Shown: positions 25,899 through 34,643 of the stretch, in pieces
Layout of the letters: each line of letters opens with the position of its first letter
Numbering within the stretch: the stretch's first letter is position 1
Made by a program: the position numbers and the translations under genes
Notes under the pieces: model-generated
Databases searched by the model: none
What the model was told of the DNA's origin: nothing
What the model saw: the letters and a program-made list of their open reading frames with translations, nothing else
Assembly (NCBI GenBank): GCA_947503925.1
Contig: CANNFQ010000001.1
Location: 682,001 to 746,000, forward strand
DNA length: 64,000 nucleotides
Source of the DNA: an uncultured Paracoccaceae bacterium
Lineage (GTDB): Bacteria > Pseudomonadota > Alphaproteobacteria > Rhodobacterales > Rhodobacteraceae
Direction of reading: 5' to 3'

Positions 25899-26513
25899 GT
25901 GCGCGTACTCATTGCCGACGATCACGACCTGTTGCGGGACATGCTGGTTTTGTATTTGCAAAGCGAAAACGGCATCGAAACAGCCGCCGTCGGGACGCTA
26001 GACGAGGCCCATACACGCATCACATCCGATGAGCCCTATGATCTGATCTTGCTGGACTACAACATGCCCGGTATGAATGGGCTCAGCGGGTTAACCCAGA
26101 CACTTGAGATGGAGGGCGGCCAGCGGGTGGCCCTTATTTCCGGCGAGGCGAAACGTGACATCGCCGAACAAGCGTTAGAAGCCGGGGCCGCCGGATTTGT
26201 TCCCAAGACGTTGTCGGCCAAATCCATGATCAACGCCGTCCGTTTTATGGCCATGGGTGAACAATATGCGCCTGTTGATTTCATGACAGCGGTGGAAGAG
26301 ACCCCAAGCAACCCATTGGCAGATAAACTCTCCACCAGAGAGCTTGAGGTTCTCAAAGGTTTGACTGAAGGCAAATCCAACAAGGAAATCGCCCGCGATC
26401 TGGATATTACCGAACCCACTGTGAAGCTGCATATGAAGACGCTGTTTCGCAAAGTTGATGCAACCAACCGCACGCAAGCGGCTTTGATTGCCCGCGAGGC
26501 TGGCCTGTTCTGA
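25899..26513 (+). CDS. LuxR/NarL-family response regulator
   Basis: 204 residues. The receiver domain (1-120) begins MRVLIADDHDLLRDML, with the phosphoacceptor D53 in LILLDYNMPGMNG, the threonine/serine region ALISGEAK and the lysine in FVPKTLS. The C-terminal LuxR helix-turn-helix (~138-200) reads LSTRELEVLKGLTEGKSNKEIARDLDITEPTVKLHMKTLFRKV. The start is GTG at 25899, with AAGGA 8 bases before it. The gene sits inside the exopolysaccharide locus between two operator-like dyads, so it is the best candidate to bind them. The hybrid kinase at 20186-22696 is the likely phosphate donor. Confidence 0.9.
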   Translation: MRVLIADDHDLLRDMLVLYLQSENGIETAAVGTLDEAHTRITSDEPYDLILLDYNMPGMNGLSGLTQTLEMEGGQRVALISGEAKRDIAEQALEAGAAGFVPKTLSAKSMINAVRFMAMGEQYAPVDFMTAVEETPSNPLADKLSTRELEVLKGLTEGKSNKEIARDLDITEPTVKLHMKTLFRKVDATNRTQAALIAREAGLF

Positions 26514-26514
26514 A

Positions 26515-26530
26515 CTATCCGAACGGGTAG
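26515..26530. promoter_or_regulatory. Candidate EPS-regulon operator, copy D
   Basis: CTATCC-GAAC-GGGTAG begins 2 bases after the response regulator stop codon and ends 93 bp before the Wzz-like gene start. It shares core and spacing with copies A-C. Confidence 0.58.
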
Positions 26531-26622
26531 AAGGCGTGCCCCATTGTCCCGCGCACCAAGGCTTTCGCGTCAACGCAATCCAAAACCCATACCGCTAGTG
26601 TTATCAGGCAAGGAGATACCCG

Positions 26623-28065
26623 ATGACAACAGCGACAGATCCACCACTCACGAACCTGGACGCCCCTAAACTCAAGGGACGGATAATGCGTGCAGTCATG
26701 GGCGGCAAATTGGCGGATTGGGGGCGGTTGCCCCGCTATATCGCGTTTGCACTTCTTGGCGGGGCGGCCATTTGGGGGCCGATCACAGGCTACCTGAAAA
26801 CCGCTCCGCTTACCTATGAATCGACGACATCCTTGATTTTGCCGGGGTCGGGGGCATCGGCATCGATGAACCTGAGCGGGATCGGCCAAGCCTCTTCTTA
26901 CGCGAACTCGGCCTTTGCCAGTAATGCGGTCAGCCCGACAGAGACTTATAAGCGCCTGCTAAATGCTGACCGCATTGTTGATGCGGCGGCGGACAGTCTT
27001 GATTTGTCGCGGGCTGATCTTGGCAGGCCCCGGGTCAAGCTGGTGGATCAAACCAGCCTGATCCATTTTGAGATGACAGGCGGGTCACCCGCCGAGGCGC
27101 AAGCGCGGGGAGATGCTATTCTGGCGGCCTTCTTTGCCGAATTGGACGCACTACGTGCTGACGAACAACAGACCCGAGAAGATAGCAGCCTGGGCGCCAT
27201 ACAGGATTATCGCGATTCAGTGGCCTCGACCCGGACAGATATCGAAGACCTACAGATGTCGACCGGGCTGTTATCTGTCGCGCAATATGACGCGTTGCTG
27301 GCCCAACATACGGTATTGGAGGCGGAACTTCGCAATCAGCAGGCCATCGTTTTTGAACAAGAAGCGTCCGTGAATGCGTTAGCGCTCAGCTTGGGTATTG
27401 ATGTGTCTCTGGCCGCAGTTACGTTAAAACTGTTTGCGGACAATGAATACCGGCAGTTGATCGATCAGGCCGCGGATCATGCCGCTGACCTTGCTGATGC
27501 GTTGTCGCAATACGGAACAAGTCACCCAAAGGTCCAGGATGCACGGCGAGCCAAAGCGCAGGCCGATGGGGCGGCAACAGCGCGCGCCGTGGGGTTGACG
27601 GGGCTTTCCGCCGAACAATTGGCAGGACTTGATATCGCACCCAACGGCGAACGCGCGGCGCTGCTGGCAGAACTGGTGGGGATGCATGCAAAATACATGG
27701 GCGCGAAGGAACAATTTGACGCCATGCTTGCCCAAAACAACGCACAATCCGCGCGACTGGATGAGATGGCCTCAGCCGCCGCACGACTTCAGGACCTGCA
27801 ACGCGACTTCTCGGTGGCAGAGGCCGTTTTTGCATCGGCCATTGCCCGGACACAAACGACAAAATCTGACGTCTACGCGTCGTACCCGCTGGTTCAGGTG
27901 CTCGAAAATCCCTCATTGCCTGACGCACCCTCATCACCGAACCGCAAGCTCGCCATCGCGGCGGGCGGGGCGGCGACGTTTATGATGATCATCGGATTGG
28001 TACTTGGCTGGACGCGCTCTGCCATCATCACAACGCTGATCAAGAAAACGACCGGAGCGACCTGA
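26623..28065 (+). CDS. Wzz/GumC-like polysaccharide chain-length and export co-polymerase
   Basis: 480 residues with the Wzz layout: a cytoplasmic N-terminus, TM1 near 44-62 (YIAFALLGGAAIWGPITGYL), a long periplasmic region with heptad-like coiled coil (about 180-260 and 330-410), and TM2 near 445-466 (LAIAAGGAATFMMIIGLVLGW) preceded by the proline-rich NPSLPDAPSSPNRK typical of this family. There is no C-terminal tyrosine kinase domain. It should set polymer length and bridge the Wzy polymerase to the Wza channel. Its stop and the next gene's start share one base (TGATG). Confidence 0.86.
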   Translation: MTTATDPPLTNLDAPKLKGRIMRAVMGGKLADWGRLPRYIAFALLGGAAIWGPITGYLKTAPLTYESTTSLILPGSGASASMNLSGIGQASSYANSAFASNAVSPTETYKRLLNADRIVDAAADSLDLSRADLGRPRVKLVDQTSLIHFEMTGGSPAEAQARGDAILAAFFAELDALRADEQQTREDSSLGAIQDYRDSVASTRTDIEDLQMSTGLLSVAQYDALLAQHTVLEAELRNQQAIVFEQEASVNALALSLGIDVSLAAVTLKLFADNEYRQLIDQAADHAADLADALSQYGTSHPKVQDARRAKAQADGAATARAVGLTGLSAEQLAGLDIAPNGERAALLAELVGMHAKYMGAKEQFDAMLAQNNAQSARLDEMASAAARLQDLQRDFSVAEAVFASAIARTQTTKSDVYASYPLVQVLENPSLPDAPSSPNRKLAIAAGGAATFMMIIGLVLGWTRSAIITTLIKKTTGAT

Positions 28066-29327
28066 TGACCATGAACCCGGTCGAGCGGTTGGTCTACAAA
28101 ACCCTTGTCTACACGTGGCCGCTCTACGCCATTGGTGCCCTTTATGTTGTTGGTCCGGTTCTGGCGTGGATCTTGGGCGGGCTGTCGGTTTTGTCACTGT
28201 TCCTTGGCCCTGCAATGCGTCAAGATCTACGGGCCACAGGGAGTATCCCGCCGGTCATATGGGCGTGGATCGTCGGTATGTTCGTGATGCTGGTCGCCCT
28301 CTGGGTTGGTCATTTTGATTGGTCTTTAGGGACCGTGCAAACCATCAAATCAACGATTGGCTGGGCGAAAGGCTGGGCTCTGATGGCGCTGTTCCCATTG
28401 GCCGGTGCCGTGCTTCCCATCCGCCGAGAGGTCCTGATCCGGGGGCAATGCGTGATTGGGTTGGGCACATTGATATTGGCACCGGTATTGCTGACCGCGC
28501 CATATATTGGCCTGCCCGAGAAGATCTTTACCTCACCACTCAAAGCCGTCGGCGGACCAGGGCCTGAATATTTCAGCGTCTATTTCTTCACATTTGATCC
28601 ATCCAGCTGGACGCCGCGCTGGCAGTTTTACGCACCCTGGTCGCCATTTGCAGCGCTATTGGGCGTCGTGATGATCCTGTTTGCGCTGGAAGAGAAGGTG
28701 AACAAATGGAAAACCATCGGGATTGCTGCGGGGACATTGATGATCTTCGCTTCCAAGTCGCGTATGGGGCTGGTGGGGCTGGTTGCCTGCACCATTGGGC
28801 CGCGGATGATGCCGCTGATCCTGCGCGGATGGGTCTGGCAAATGGTGGCTGGGCTGACCGCGTCGCTGGCCATCATCGGACCGGCTTTAGCGGCAGCGGC
28901 ATGGGAGGCGGTCGCGGCTTTCAAAGGCGCGCGGGCCGATAGCACTCGCGTGCGGGAGACACTGCAACGGATCGCGGGCGAGCGTTGGATCAACGAAGCC
29001 TTCTGGTTCGGGCACGGACGGGTCCAGCCGGGGCCGCATCTGGTTGAATACATGCCGATTGGCAGCCATCACACGTGGTGGGGGCTTTTGTTTGTCAAAG
29101 GTATCGTTGGCATGCTTGCCTTGCTGGTGCCATTCGTCTGGCAAACCTTGATCGCGCTCATCGACGCGGCCAAAGGGCCACGCGGTCGATTGCCCATGGG
29201 CATCATGATGACGCTGACGCTGTTGTCCTTTGGGGAAAACATCGAAATCGAAGCTTACATGCTTTGGGCCGGTTTGATCATTTTGGGAATTCACGCGCGC
29301 GAAACTGCGCATCCATCATGGATTTAG
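28065..29327 (+). CDS. Wzy-like polysaccharide polymerase / O-antigen ligase family membrane protein
   Basis: A 420-residue integral membrane protein with about 10 hydrophobic segments and a large periplasmic loop near residues 160-200 and 290-345. The latter contains RIAGERWINEAFWFGHGRVQPGPH...GSHHTWWGLLFVKGIVG, resembling the conserved loop of O-antigen ligase/polymerase family proteins. It follows the Wzz-like gene with a 1-base overlap, so the two are translated together. A Wzy role fits the locus, which has Wzx, Wza and Wzz but no other polymerase. Right of it lies an insertion-sequence island. Confidence 0.78.
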   Translation: MTMNPVERLVYKTLVYTWPLYAIGALYVVGPVLAWILGGLSVLSLFLGPAMRQDLRATGSIPPVIWAWIVGMFVMLVALWVGHFDWSLGTVQTIKSTIGWAKGWALMALFPLAGAVLPIRREVLIRGQCVIGLGTLILAPVLLTAPYIGLPEKIFTSPLKAVGGPGPEYFSVYFFTFDPSSWTPRWQFYAPWSPFAALLGVVMILFALEEKVNKWKTIGIAAGTLMIFASKSRMGLVGLVACTIGPRMMPLILRGWVWQMVAGLTASLAIIGPALAAAAWEAVAAFKGARADSTRVRETLQRIAGERWINEAFWFGHGRVQPGPHLVEYMPIGSHHTWWGLLFVKGIVGMLALLVPFVWQTLIALIDAAKGPRGRLPMGIMMTLTLLSFGENIEIEAYMLWAGLIILGIHARETAHPSWI

Positions 29328-29354
29328 CGACGGGTATTGTTGCACACTGAATAG

Positions 29355-29561
29355 CCGTTCGCTGACGAATATGACAGCTATCTCCTTCAAGCTGCTGGTC
29401 AGCTCCGACGGGGCGCAACAGACGAAGAAGTTGTCAGATACCTCGTAGATATTGAGGCGAATTACATGGGCTTAGGTCCTGCGAGAGGCGCTGCGGCTCG
29501 CGCGAAAGAGGTTGTCGCGGCTATTCAAGCGGATCAAGAGCTTTGGACGTCCCCAAAGTAG
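29355..29561 (+). pseudogene. 5'-truncated small conserved hypothetical gene
   Basis: From just after a TAG (29352-29354) one frame reads PFADEYDSYLLQAAGQLRRG, then ATDEEVVRYLVDIEANYMGLGPARG and a charged helical end, stopping at 29559-29561. The pattern of a DEYDSYL start, a helical middle and EANYMGL resembles small alphaproteobacterial hypothetical proteins. No start codon with a ribosome site is available, because the only ATG comes 34 codons in. It looks like the 3' part of a gene whose beginning was lost at the junction with the Wzy gene. No function is proposed. Confidence 0.5.
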
Positions 29562-29574
29562 TCTCGGCCGTTTT

Positions 29575-30280
29575 GGCTTCTGCCACCCGTTCCGCCCTTC
29601 GCCGTTCATAGTACGCTACCATCTTTGAAGGTCGTCCTGGCGGGCGGCGTCCCGTCTTCTTGTGCGGTTCTTGGCGCTGACCGGTTTGACCTTTGGTGGC
29701 GGCGCGGCCTTCTCCTGTTCCTCCTTGATGTGGGCCAGAACCGCGCTAAGGTGTTTGTTCTCTGTGATCGCGGCATGGGTCACGCACTGCTGGTGCGGAT
29801 CGAAAATACTGCAGGGCAGGGCGACGCCTTTGGCGCGAACTTGGATGCGTCCATCCGGCATCTCACAGACATCCACATATTTGCCGACCAAGCCGCGCGT
29901 CAGATCGTTGACCTCCAGCCGGATGCGATTGCGCTCGTACTTGTGCGTCAAATCCTTGGTGACATAGCGTTTGTCGCGCAGGCAGAAAACCTCGGCGAGG
30001 CGATCCGGCTCTATGTTCAAAGCGCGGTGCAGATTGTCCAACTTGGCCGGAGGCTTAGCAAACTTGGCGTTCGGAAAATCTGCCGTCGTGTCAGGCACAT
30101 CAAGTGTGCCGCATTATCGACAGACTGCCGTTCATCATCAACCTGCGCCAATAACTTTACGCGGTTCAACTCGCGCTCGGTCATAACCACCCATCCCATG
30201 TCCGCTCATCCTCACATCGTCTTGTGAGGAGAGTGACACTTCTGCTTTGCTCATCGGTGACATTATCGCTTTGCGTGGAT
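29575..30280 (-). mobile_element. Internally deleted ISNCY (IS1202-like) insertion sequence remnant
   Basis: The element contains fragments of both transposase ends read leftwards but lacks the catalytic middle. Two similar 18-base repeats, GTGACACTTCTGCTTTGC (30233-30250) and GTGACATTATCGCTTTGC (30257-30274), lie at its transposase-start side, as expected for subterminal transposase-binding repeats. The left boundary is not clear. The element is non-autonomous. Confidence 0.6.
29616..30199 (-). pseudogene. ISNCY family transposase, N- and C-terminal fragments
   Basis: The beginning MGWVVMTERELNRVKLLAQVDDERQSVDNAAHLMCLTRRQIFR (30199 to about 30070) is the helix-turn-helix start of IS1202-group ISNCY transposases. 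After a frame change the end (about 30098 to 29616) reads LDNLHRALNIEPDRLAEVFCLRDKRYVTKDLTHKYERNRIRLE and VTHAAITENKHLSAVLAHIKEEQE, the C-terminus of the same family. The intervening DDE core, roughly 250 residues, is missing. The gene is therefore inactive. Confidence 0.72.
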
Positions 30281-30307
30281 TCTCAAGGGTCGTTGCGACG
30301 GTTTCCG

Positions 30308-30937
30308 CTATCTCAGTTTCATCAATTCTTCCCTGAACGCCTCAGTCGGTGTGCGCCAGCCCAGGCACTTTCTGGGTGTGCCGTTTAAGCGGTCACAAAT
30401 CGACTTCATATCTCGATTTGAGAGCGCGGCCACAGGTGCGTCCCTTGGCAGATATCGCCGTGCCCGCTTGTTAAGGTTCTCAACAGAACCCTTTTGCCAT
30501 GGTGCCTGCGGATCACAGAACCATGCCTCAGTACCGATCCCAGGCTTGAGCTTGCGCCAGTTCCTGAACTCAATCCCACGATCAAAAGTGATGGACTAGC
30601 GGGCCGGTTGGGGCAGGGGTTCCATCACGCCCATGAGTCGGTTCATCAGGTGGTTTGTGCTGCGGTCATTGTTGCGGAACAGGACGGCAAAGCGGGTCTT
30701 GCGCTCGACCAGAGAGGCGACGTTCATCTTGCCCTGAGCGCGCTCGAAGATCATCAGATCGCCTTCCCACTCGCCGAAAGTCTCGCGGGTATCAACGTAA
30801 TCAGGACGTTCATGGATGGACCGATCCGGTGGGAACACAAGGCCGCGGGGCCGGCGCGAATGGTGTGGTCGCCGTTTTTTGCGTCGGTTGGGCAGGTAAC
30901 GGGCCAACTCTTTGGATTGACCATCTTGTGAACTCAC
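30308..30937 (-). pseudogene. Truncated IS30 family transposase with in-frame stop
   Basis: The C-terminal ~210 codons of an IS30 transposase: GEWEGDLMIFERAQGKMNVASLVERKTRF carries the first catalytic Asp, then an in-frame TAG (30596-30598) stands where IS30 relatives have Gln in PARQSITFDRG. The frame continues with SITFDRGIEF (second Asp) and the DPQAPWQKGSVEN region (Glu), ending at 30308. The N-terminal ~150 codons are gone; the break coincides with the left end of the intact IS30 copy next door. It is inactive and different in sequence from that copy. Confidence 0.75.
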
Positions 30938-32037
30938 GGTGAAGTGCAGTTCCTGATATGTCGTATTATTCCAATCGGTTCTGGATTTCCATCAGCTTGC
31001 TTTCAAAGACCTCGGCCGGGGTGTAGTAGCCGAGGCACTTGCGCGGCGTGGAGTTGAGGTGGTGGCAAATCGACCTCAAATATCGATTTGTCAGCGCCGT
31101 CGGTTCGGTTGAACGGGGCAGGTACTTCCGCAACCTGTTGTTCGTGTTCTCGACGGTGCCTTTCTGGTACGGCGCTTGCGGGTCGCAGAACCACGCATCC
31201 GCGCCGATCCCGGCCTTGAGATGTTTCCAAGCAGAGAACTCGGTGCCTCGGTCGAAGGTGATCGATTGGCGCGCGTCAGCGGGTAGGGGAGCCAGGCCTT
31301 GGCTCAGCGCCTCCATGATTGGTTTGGACTGGCGGTCTTCATTGCGTATGACGACAGCGAAACGGCTGACGCGTTCAACGAGAGACGTCACGTTGACCTT
31401 TCCATGCTCCTTGCGGAACATCATCAGATCGCACTCCCAATGGCCAAACTCGGTGCGTTCTGCAACGCGCTCATGCCTGTGCGACAGGCTTTGGACATCG
31501 AAGATATGTGCCCGGTTGTGCCTGCGATAGCCGCGCGGTCTGCGGCGGCGGCGATGTTCGGGAAGGTGGCGATAGAACTGTTCGTCGCGGCCATCTTTGG
31601 AATAGGCGAAGCGATAAATGGTCTCATGGCTCACACGGATCGGATGGCGTTCAAGTCGCATGCGTCCTGCGATCTGTTCGGGCGACCAAACAGCCTTCAG
31701 ACGGTCTTCGATGGCTTCTTTAAGTTCAGGATGAACGATCATCTTGCGGTGAATGGCGCGACGCTGTTCGTACTTATCCTGCGCGACAACCGCGTGGTAT
31801 CCATTCAGCTCGGGCAGCTCATCGTCTGTGTATCGGTTCCGCTTGATGTCCCGGCAGATCGTAGAAGGGTCACGGCCCAGTCGATCCGCGATCTCAGCGA
31901 CCGGCATTTTGGCTTCAAGCCATTTTGCGAGCTTGCGGCGTTCGTCCAGCTTCAGGTGACAGTAGTGGCTTCCCATTCTTCATACTCCATGCAAGGCTCT
32001 GTTTTAATACAGAATTTGCACTTCGTTTGTGAATCCA
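30929..32037 (-). mobile_element. IS30 family insertion sequence, apparently complete
   Basis: A 1.1-kb element with one intact transposase gene. The ends carry imperfect inverted repeats of about 27 bp: the left is centred on GAAGTGCAGTTCCTG (30941-30955), and the right reads, on the other strand, GAAGTGCAAATTCTG (32010-32024). Outside each lies a matching GTGAACTCAC / GTGGATTCAC. The left end abuts the truncated second IS30 transposase, so this copy probably inserted into it, with later loss of the other part. No target duplication could be confirmed. Confidence 0.7.
30966..31976 (-). CDS. IS30 family transposase
   Basis: A 336-residue full-length transposase. The N-terminal helix-turn-helix reads LKLDERRKLAKWLEAKMPVAEIADRLGRDPSTICRDIKRN. 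The DDE catalytic core has the first Asp in FGHWECDLMMF, the second in SITFDRGTEF, and the Glu in YQKGTVENTNNRLR, 33 or so residues after the second Asp as usual for IS30. Conserved end NSTPRKCLGYYTPAEVF. No frameshift is visible, so it may still be active. It lies between matching inverted repeats. Confidence 0.93.
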   Translation of the reverse strand: MGSHYCHLKLDERRKLAKWLEAKMPVAEIADRLGRDPSTICRDIKRNRYTDDELPELNGYHAVVAQDKYEQRRAIHRKMIVHPELKEAIEDRLKAVWSPEQIAGRMRLERHPIRVSHETIYRFAYSKDGRDEQFYRHLPEHRRRRRPRGYRRHNRAHIFDVQSLSHRHERVAERTEFGHWECDLMMFRKEHGKVNVTSLVERVSRFAVVIRNEDRQSKPIMEALSQGLAPLPADARQSITFDRGTEFSAWKHLKAGIGADAWFCDPQAPYQKGTVENTNNRLRKYLPRSTEPTALTNRYLRSICHHLNSTPRKCLGYYTPAEVFESKLMEIQNRLE

Positions 32038-32093
32038 CCTCTGGGCCGTAAACAATCGCATAATCAGTATTATGTAATATACAAAGAGGATCC

Positions 32094-33260
32094 TCAATTC
32101 ACCTCAAACAAATCTCTTGTGTAGGTCTTGTCCGCAACATCTTGAATTTCATCAGTCATTCTATTGGCGAGGATCAAATCGGCGGCTGACTTGAACTTCT
32201 CCAAATCTGTTTCCACATGGCTCCGAAAGAAATCCTTTGTGTCAAGGACAGGTTCGTACACGATACAGGTGATCCCCTTGGCCTTGATCCGTTTCATGAT
32301 GCCCTGGATAGAACTATCCCGGTAGTTATCTGATCCGGCTTTCATCACCAGCCTGTAAATCCCGACAACCTTTGGGTTTTTGGCTATGATCTGTTCGGCG
32401 ATGAAATCCTTTCGCGTGCTGTTGGATTGCACGATGGCCGCGATCAGGTTTTGTGGCACTTGTTCATAGTTTGACAGCAACTGCTTGGTATCCTTGGGCA
32501 AGCAATAGCCACCATAGCCAAAAGACGGGTTGTTGTAATGGCTGCCGATCCGCGGGTCGAGGCAGACACCATCGATCACATCGCGCGCATCAAGACCATG
32601 TGCCATGGCATAGCTGTCCAATTCGTTGAAATAGGCCACCCGCATAGCCAGAAATGTGTTTGAAAACAGCTTGATGGCCTCTGCTTCTGTCGATTTGGTG
32701 AACAGGACCGGCATATCCTTGTCGACTGCACCATCTACCAGCAACTTGGCAAAGGTTTTTGCCGCGTCAGAATGCGCACCAACGACAATTCTAGAGGGGT
32801 AAAGATTGTCTTCTAATGCTTTGCCTTCGCGTAGAAATTCAGGTGAAAAGACAATACCATCAAACCCGAAATCCGCGCGCAGATCCGTCGTGAAACCCAC
32901 AGGGATCGTGGACTTAATGATGATGGTTGCATCGGGACAGATCTGCCGCACATCTGTAACAACCGAGCGGACACTGCTGGTGTCAAAAAGATTGGTCCTT
33001 GGGTCGTAATTCGTGGGCGTTGCCACGATGACATAATCGGCGCTTTCATAGGCAACGCGCGGATCGGTTGTCGCGCTAAGGTCAAGCGTCTGTTCGGCAA
33101 GAAAGGACCGCATCAGATCATCTTCGATGGTTGGGCGACGGCGATTTACATCATCAACCCGCGCCTGATCGATATCAATAGCTACAACATTGTTGTGCTG
33201 AGCCAGCAAAACCGCATTGGACAAGCCGACATATCCAAGGCCCGCAACCGCAATCTTCAT
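32094..33260 (-). CDS. ugd: UDP-glucose 6-dehydrogenase
   Basis: A 388-residue enzyme that oxidises UDP-glucose to UDP-glucuronate with two NAD. The N-terminal Rossmann motif is [20 protein letters not shown]; other motifs are [23 protein letters not shown], and the active-site region [16 protein letters not shown] containing the catalytic cysteine. The length (388) is close to that of the short Ugd class in proteobacterial capsule loci. I start at 33260, with AAGGAA 8 bases before it; the open frame further upstream is not Ugd-like. It supplies uronic acid precursor to the exopolysaccharide locus from which the insertion-sequence island now separates it. Confidence 0.94.
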   Translation of the reverse strand: MKIAVAGLGYVGLSNAVLLAQHNNVVAIDIDQARVDDVNRRRPTIEDDLMRSFLAEQTLDLSATTDPRVAYESADYVIVATPTNYDPRTNLFDTSSVRSVVTDVRQICPDATIIIKSTIPVGFTTDLRADFGFDGIVFSPEFLREGKALEDNLYPSRIVVGAHSDAAKTFAKLLVDGAVDKDMPVLFTKSTEAEAIKLFSNTFLAMRVAYFNELDSYAMAHGLDARDVIDGVCLDPRIGSHYNNPSFGYGGYCLPKDTKQLLSNYEQVPQNLIAAIVQSNSTRKDFIAEQIIAKNPKVVGIYRLVMKAGSDNYRDSSIQGIMKRIKAKGITCIVYEPVLDTKDFFRSHVETDLEKFKSAADLILANRMTDEIQDVADKTYTRDLFEVN

Positions 33261-33401
33261 CGAAATATTCCTTGTTAAATTACATGCGCTTATCGTTACA
33301 GCACCAGACCATGACGGACAATTTCTTTTCTTTGTAACCTTTGGAAGCTCTGTCCTGTTTTCGCCTACAGCGCCCTGCCCTGACACCGGGCCACGATTCC
33401 T

Positions 33402-33423
33402 CTTTTGATCAACTAATCAAAAG
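33402..33423 (+). promoter_or_regulatory. Inverted repeat just upstream of aroQ
   Basis: CTTTTGAT-CAACTA(A)-ATCAAAAG, an 8-bp perfect inverted repeat, ends 15 bases before the aroQ start. It could be an operator or a leader hairpin. The partner is unknown. Confidence 0.4.
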
Positions 33424-33438
33424 TGTTACAGGGGGTTC

Positions 33439-33885
33439 ATGAGCCATTCTATCCTGATCCTGAACGGACCGAACCTGAACTTGCTTGGCACCCGCCAGCC
33501 CGAAGTGTACGGCACCGCGACATTGAAAGATATCGAAGCCACCTGCGCTGACAAGGCCGCAGCAATGGGCGTTGCACTGTCCTTTGCGCAATCCAACCAT
33601 GAAGGCGTCCTAGTTGACGCGCTGCATGATGCCAAGGGCAAACATAACGGTGTAATTCTGAATGCGGGGGCTTATACGCACACATCCATCGCTCTCAGGG
33701 ACGCCATATCTGCGACAGAGCTGCCTGTGATCGAACTGCACCTGTCGAACATTCATGCGCGCGAAGAGTTCCGCCACCATTCGCATATCGCCGCTGTTGC
33801 GATAGGTCAGATTTGCGGCTTCGGGGCGCAGGGTTATCCGCTGGCGATGGATGCGCTGATTACCCATCTGGGAGAAGACAAATGA
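33439..33885 (+). CDS. aroQ: 3-dehydroquinate dehydratase, type II
   Basis: A 148-residue dodecameric type II dehydroquinase of the shikimate pathway. The motif ILILNGPNLNLLGTRQPEVYG carries the catalytic-loop Arg and Tyr; NAGAYTHTSIALRDAI holds the substrate-binding Asn, and ELHLSNIHAREEFRHHS the conserved His and Arg. Complete. The start codon follows GGGGG. Its stop overlaps the start of the LuxR-type regulator by 4 bases (ATGA), an unusual partner for a biosynthetic gene. Confidence 0.95.
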   Translation: MSHSILILNGPNLNLLGTRQPEVYGTATLKDIEATCADKAAAMGVALSFAQSNHEGVLVDALHDAKGKHNGVILNAGAYTHTSIALRDAISATELPVIELHLSNIHAREEFRHHSHIAAVAIGQICGFGAQGYPLAMDALITHLGEDK

Positions 33886-34643
33886 GCGATTTTGTCAAAC
33901 ATCTGGACCGGCTGACAAACGCGCAGACGGTTGAGGAATTGTGGGATTTGCATACCAAGCAGATGCAGACCTATGGGTTTGATCGGCTGATGTACGGATT
34001 TACACGCTATCGGACCTCCAGTTCATTGGGTGATCCGCAGGATTGGGTGCTGCTATCCACACAAAGCCCCGAATATATGAAGGTCTTCTTTGACGAAGGG
34101 CTATACTATCACGCCCCGATGCTCAAATGGGCCCTGGCCAATGACGGTGCCTGCAGCTGGCGCTGGATGATGAACATGAGCCGGATCGACAACCTGACAC
34201 CCAGCGAAAAACGAGTGATGGAGTTCAACAAATCCATGGATGTGACGGCGGGCTATACGGTCAGCTTCCGCTCAATCTCGGAACGCACGAAAGCGGCGAT
34301 TGCGCTGACGGCCAAGGTTGGCCTGACGCAGGATGCGGTTGAACAGACCTGGGCCAAACATGGTGACGAGATTATCGTGATGAACAACGTCATGCATCTC
34401 AAACTGCTGACCCTGCCCTATTCGGGTGAACGGAACCTGACCAAGCGACAGCGCGAAGTGCTGCAATGGGTTGGTGATGGCAAGACAACGCAGGATATCG
34501 CCATTTTGCTGGGGCTGACAGCCGCGACTGTGGAAAAGCACCTGCGCCTTGCACGCGAGGCGCTGGATGTGGAAACAACGGCACAGGCCGTGCTCAAAGC
34601 AGCGTTCTACAATCAGATGTTCATCGTTGATGCAGAGCTCTGA
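33882..34643 (+). CDS. Orphan LuxR-type regulator with autoinducer-binding domain
   Basis: 253 residues. The N-terminal ~170 form an autoinducer-binding domain (YGFDRLMYGFTRYRT, SPEYMKVFFDEGLYYHAPMLKWALANDGACSWRW); the C-terminal LuxR helix-turn-helix reads NLTKRQREVLQWVGDGKTTQDIAILLGLTAATVEKHLRLAREAL. There is no acyl-homoserine-lactone synthase gene in the window, so this is a LuxR solo. Conserved W and D/Y positions of the ligand pocket appear partly kept. Translation is coupled to aroQ by a 4-base overlap. It probably responds to a self-made or foreign signal; its targets are unknown. Confidence 0.85.
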   Translation: MSDFVKHLDRLTNAQTVEELWDLHTKQMQTYGFDRLMYGFTRYRTSSSLGDPQDWVLLSTQSPEYMKVFFDEGLYYHAPMLKWALANDGACSWRWMMNMSRIDNLTPSEKRVMEFNKSMDVTAGYTVSFRSISERTKAAIALTAKVGLTQDAVEQTWAKHGDEIIVMNNVMHLKLLTLPYSGERNLTKRQREVLQWVGDGKTTQDIAILLGLTAATVEKHLRLAREALDVETTAQAVLKAAFYNQMFIVDAEL

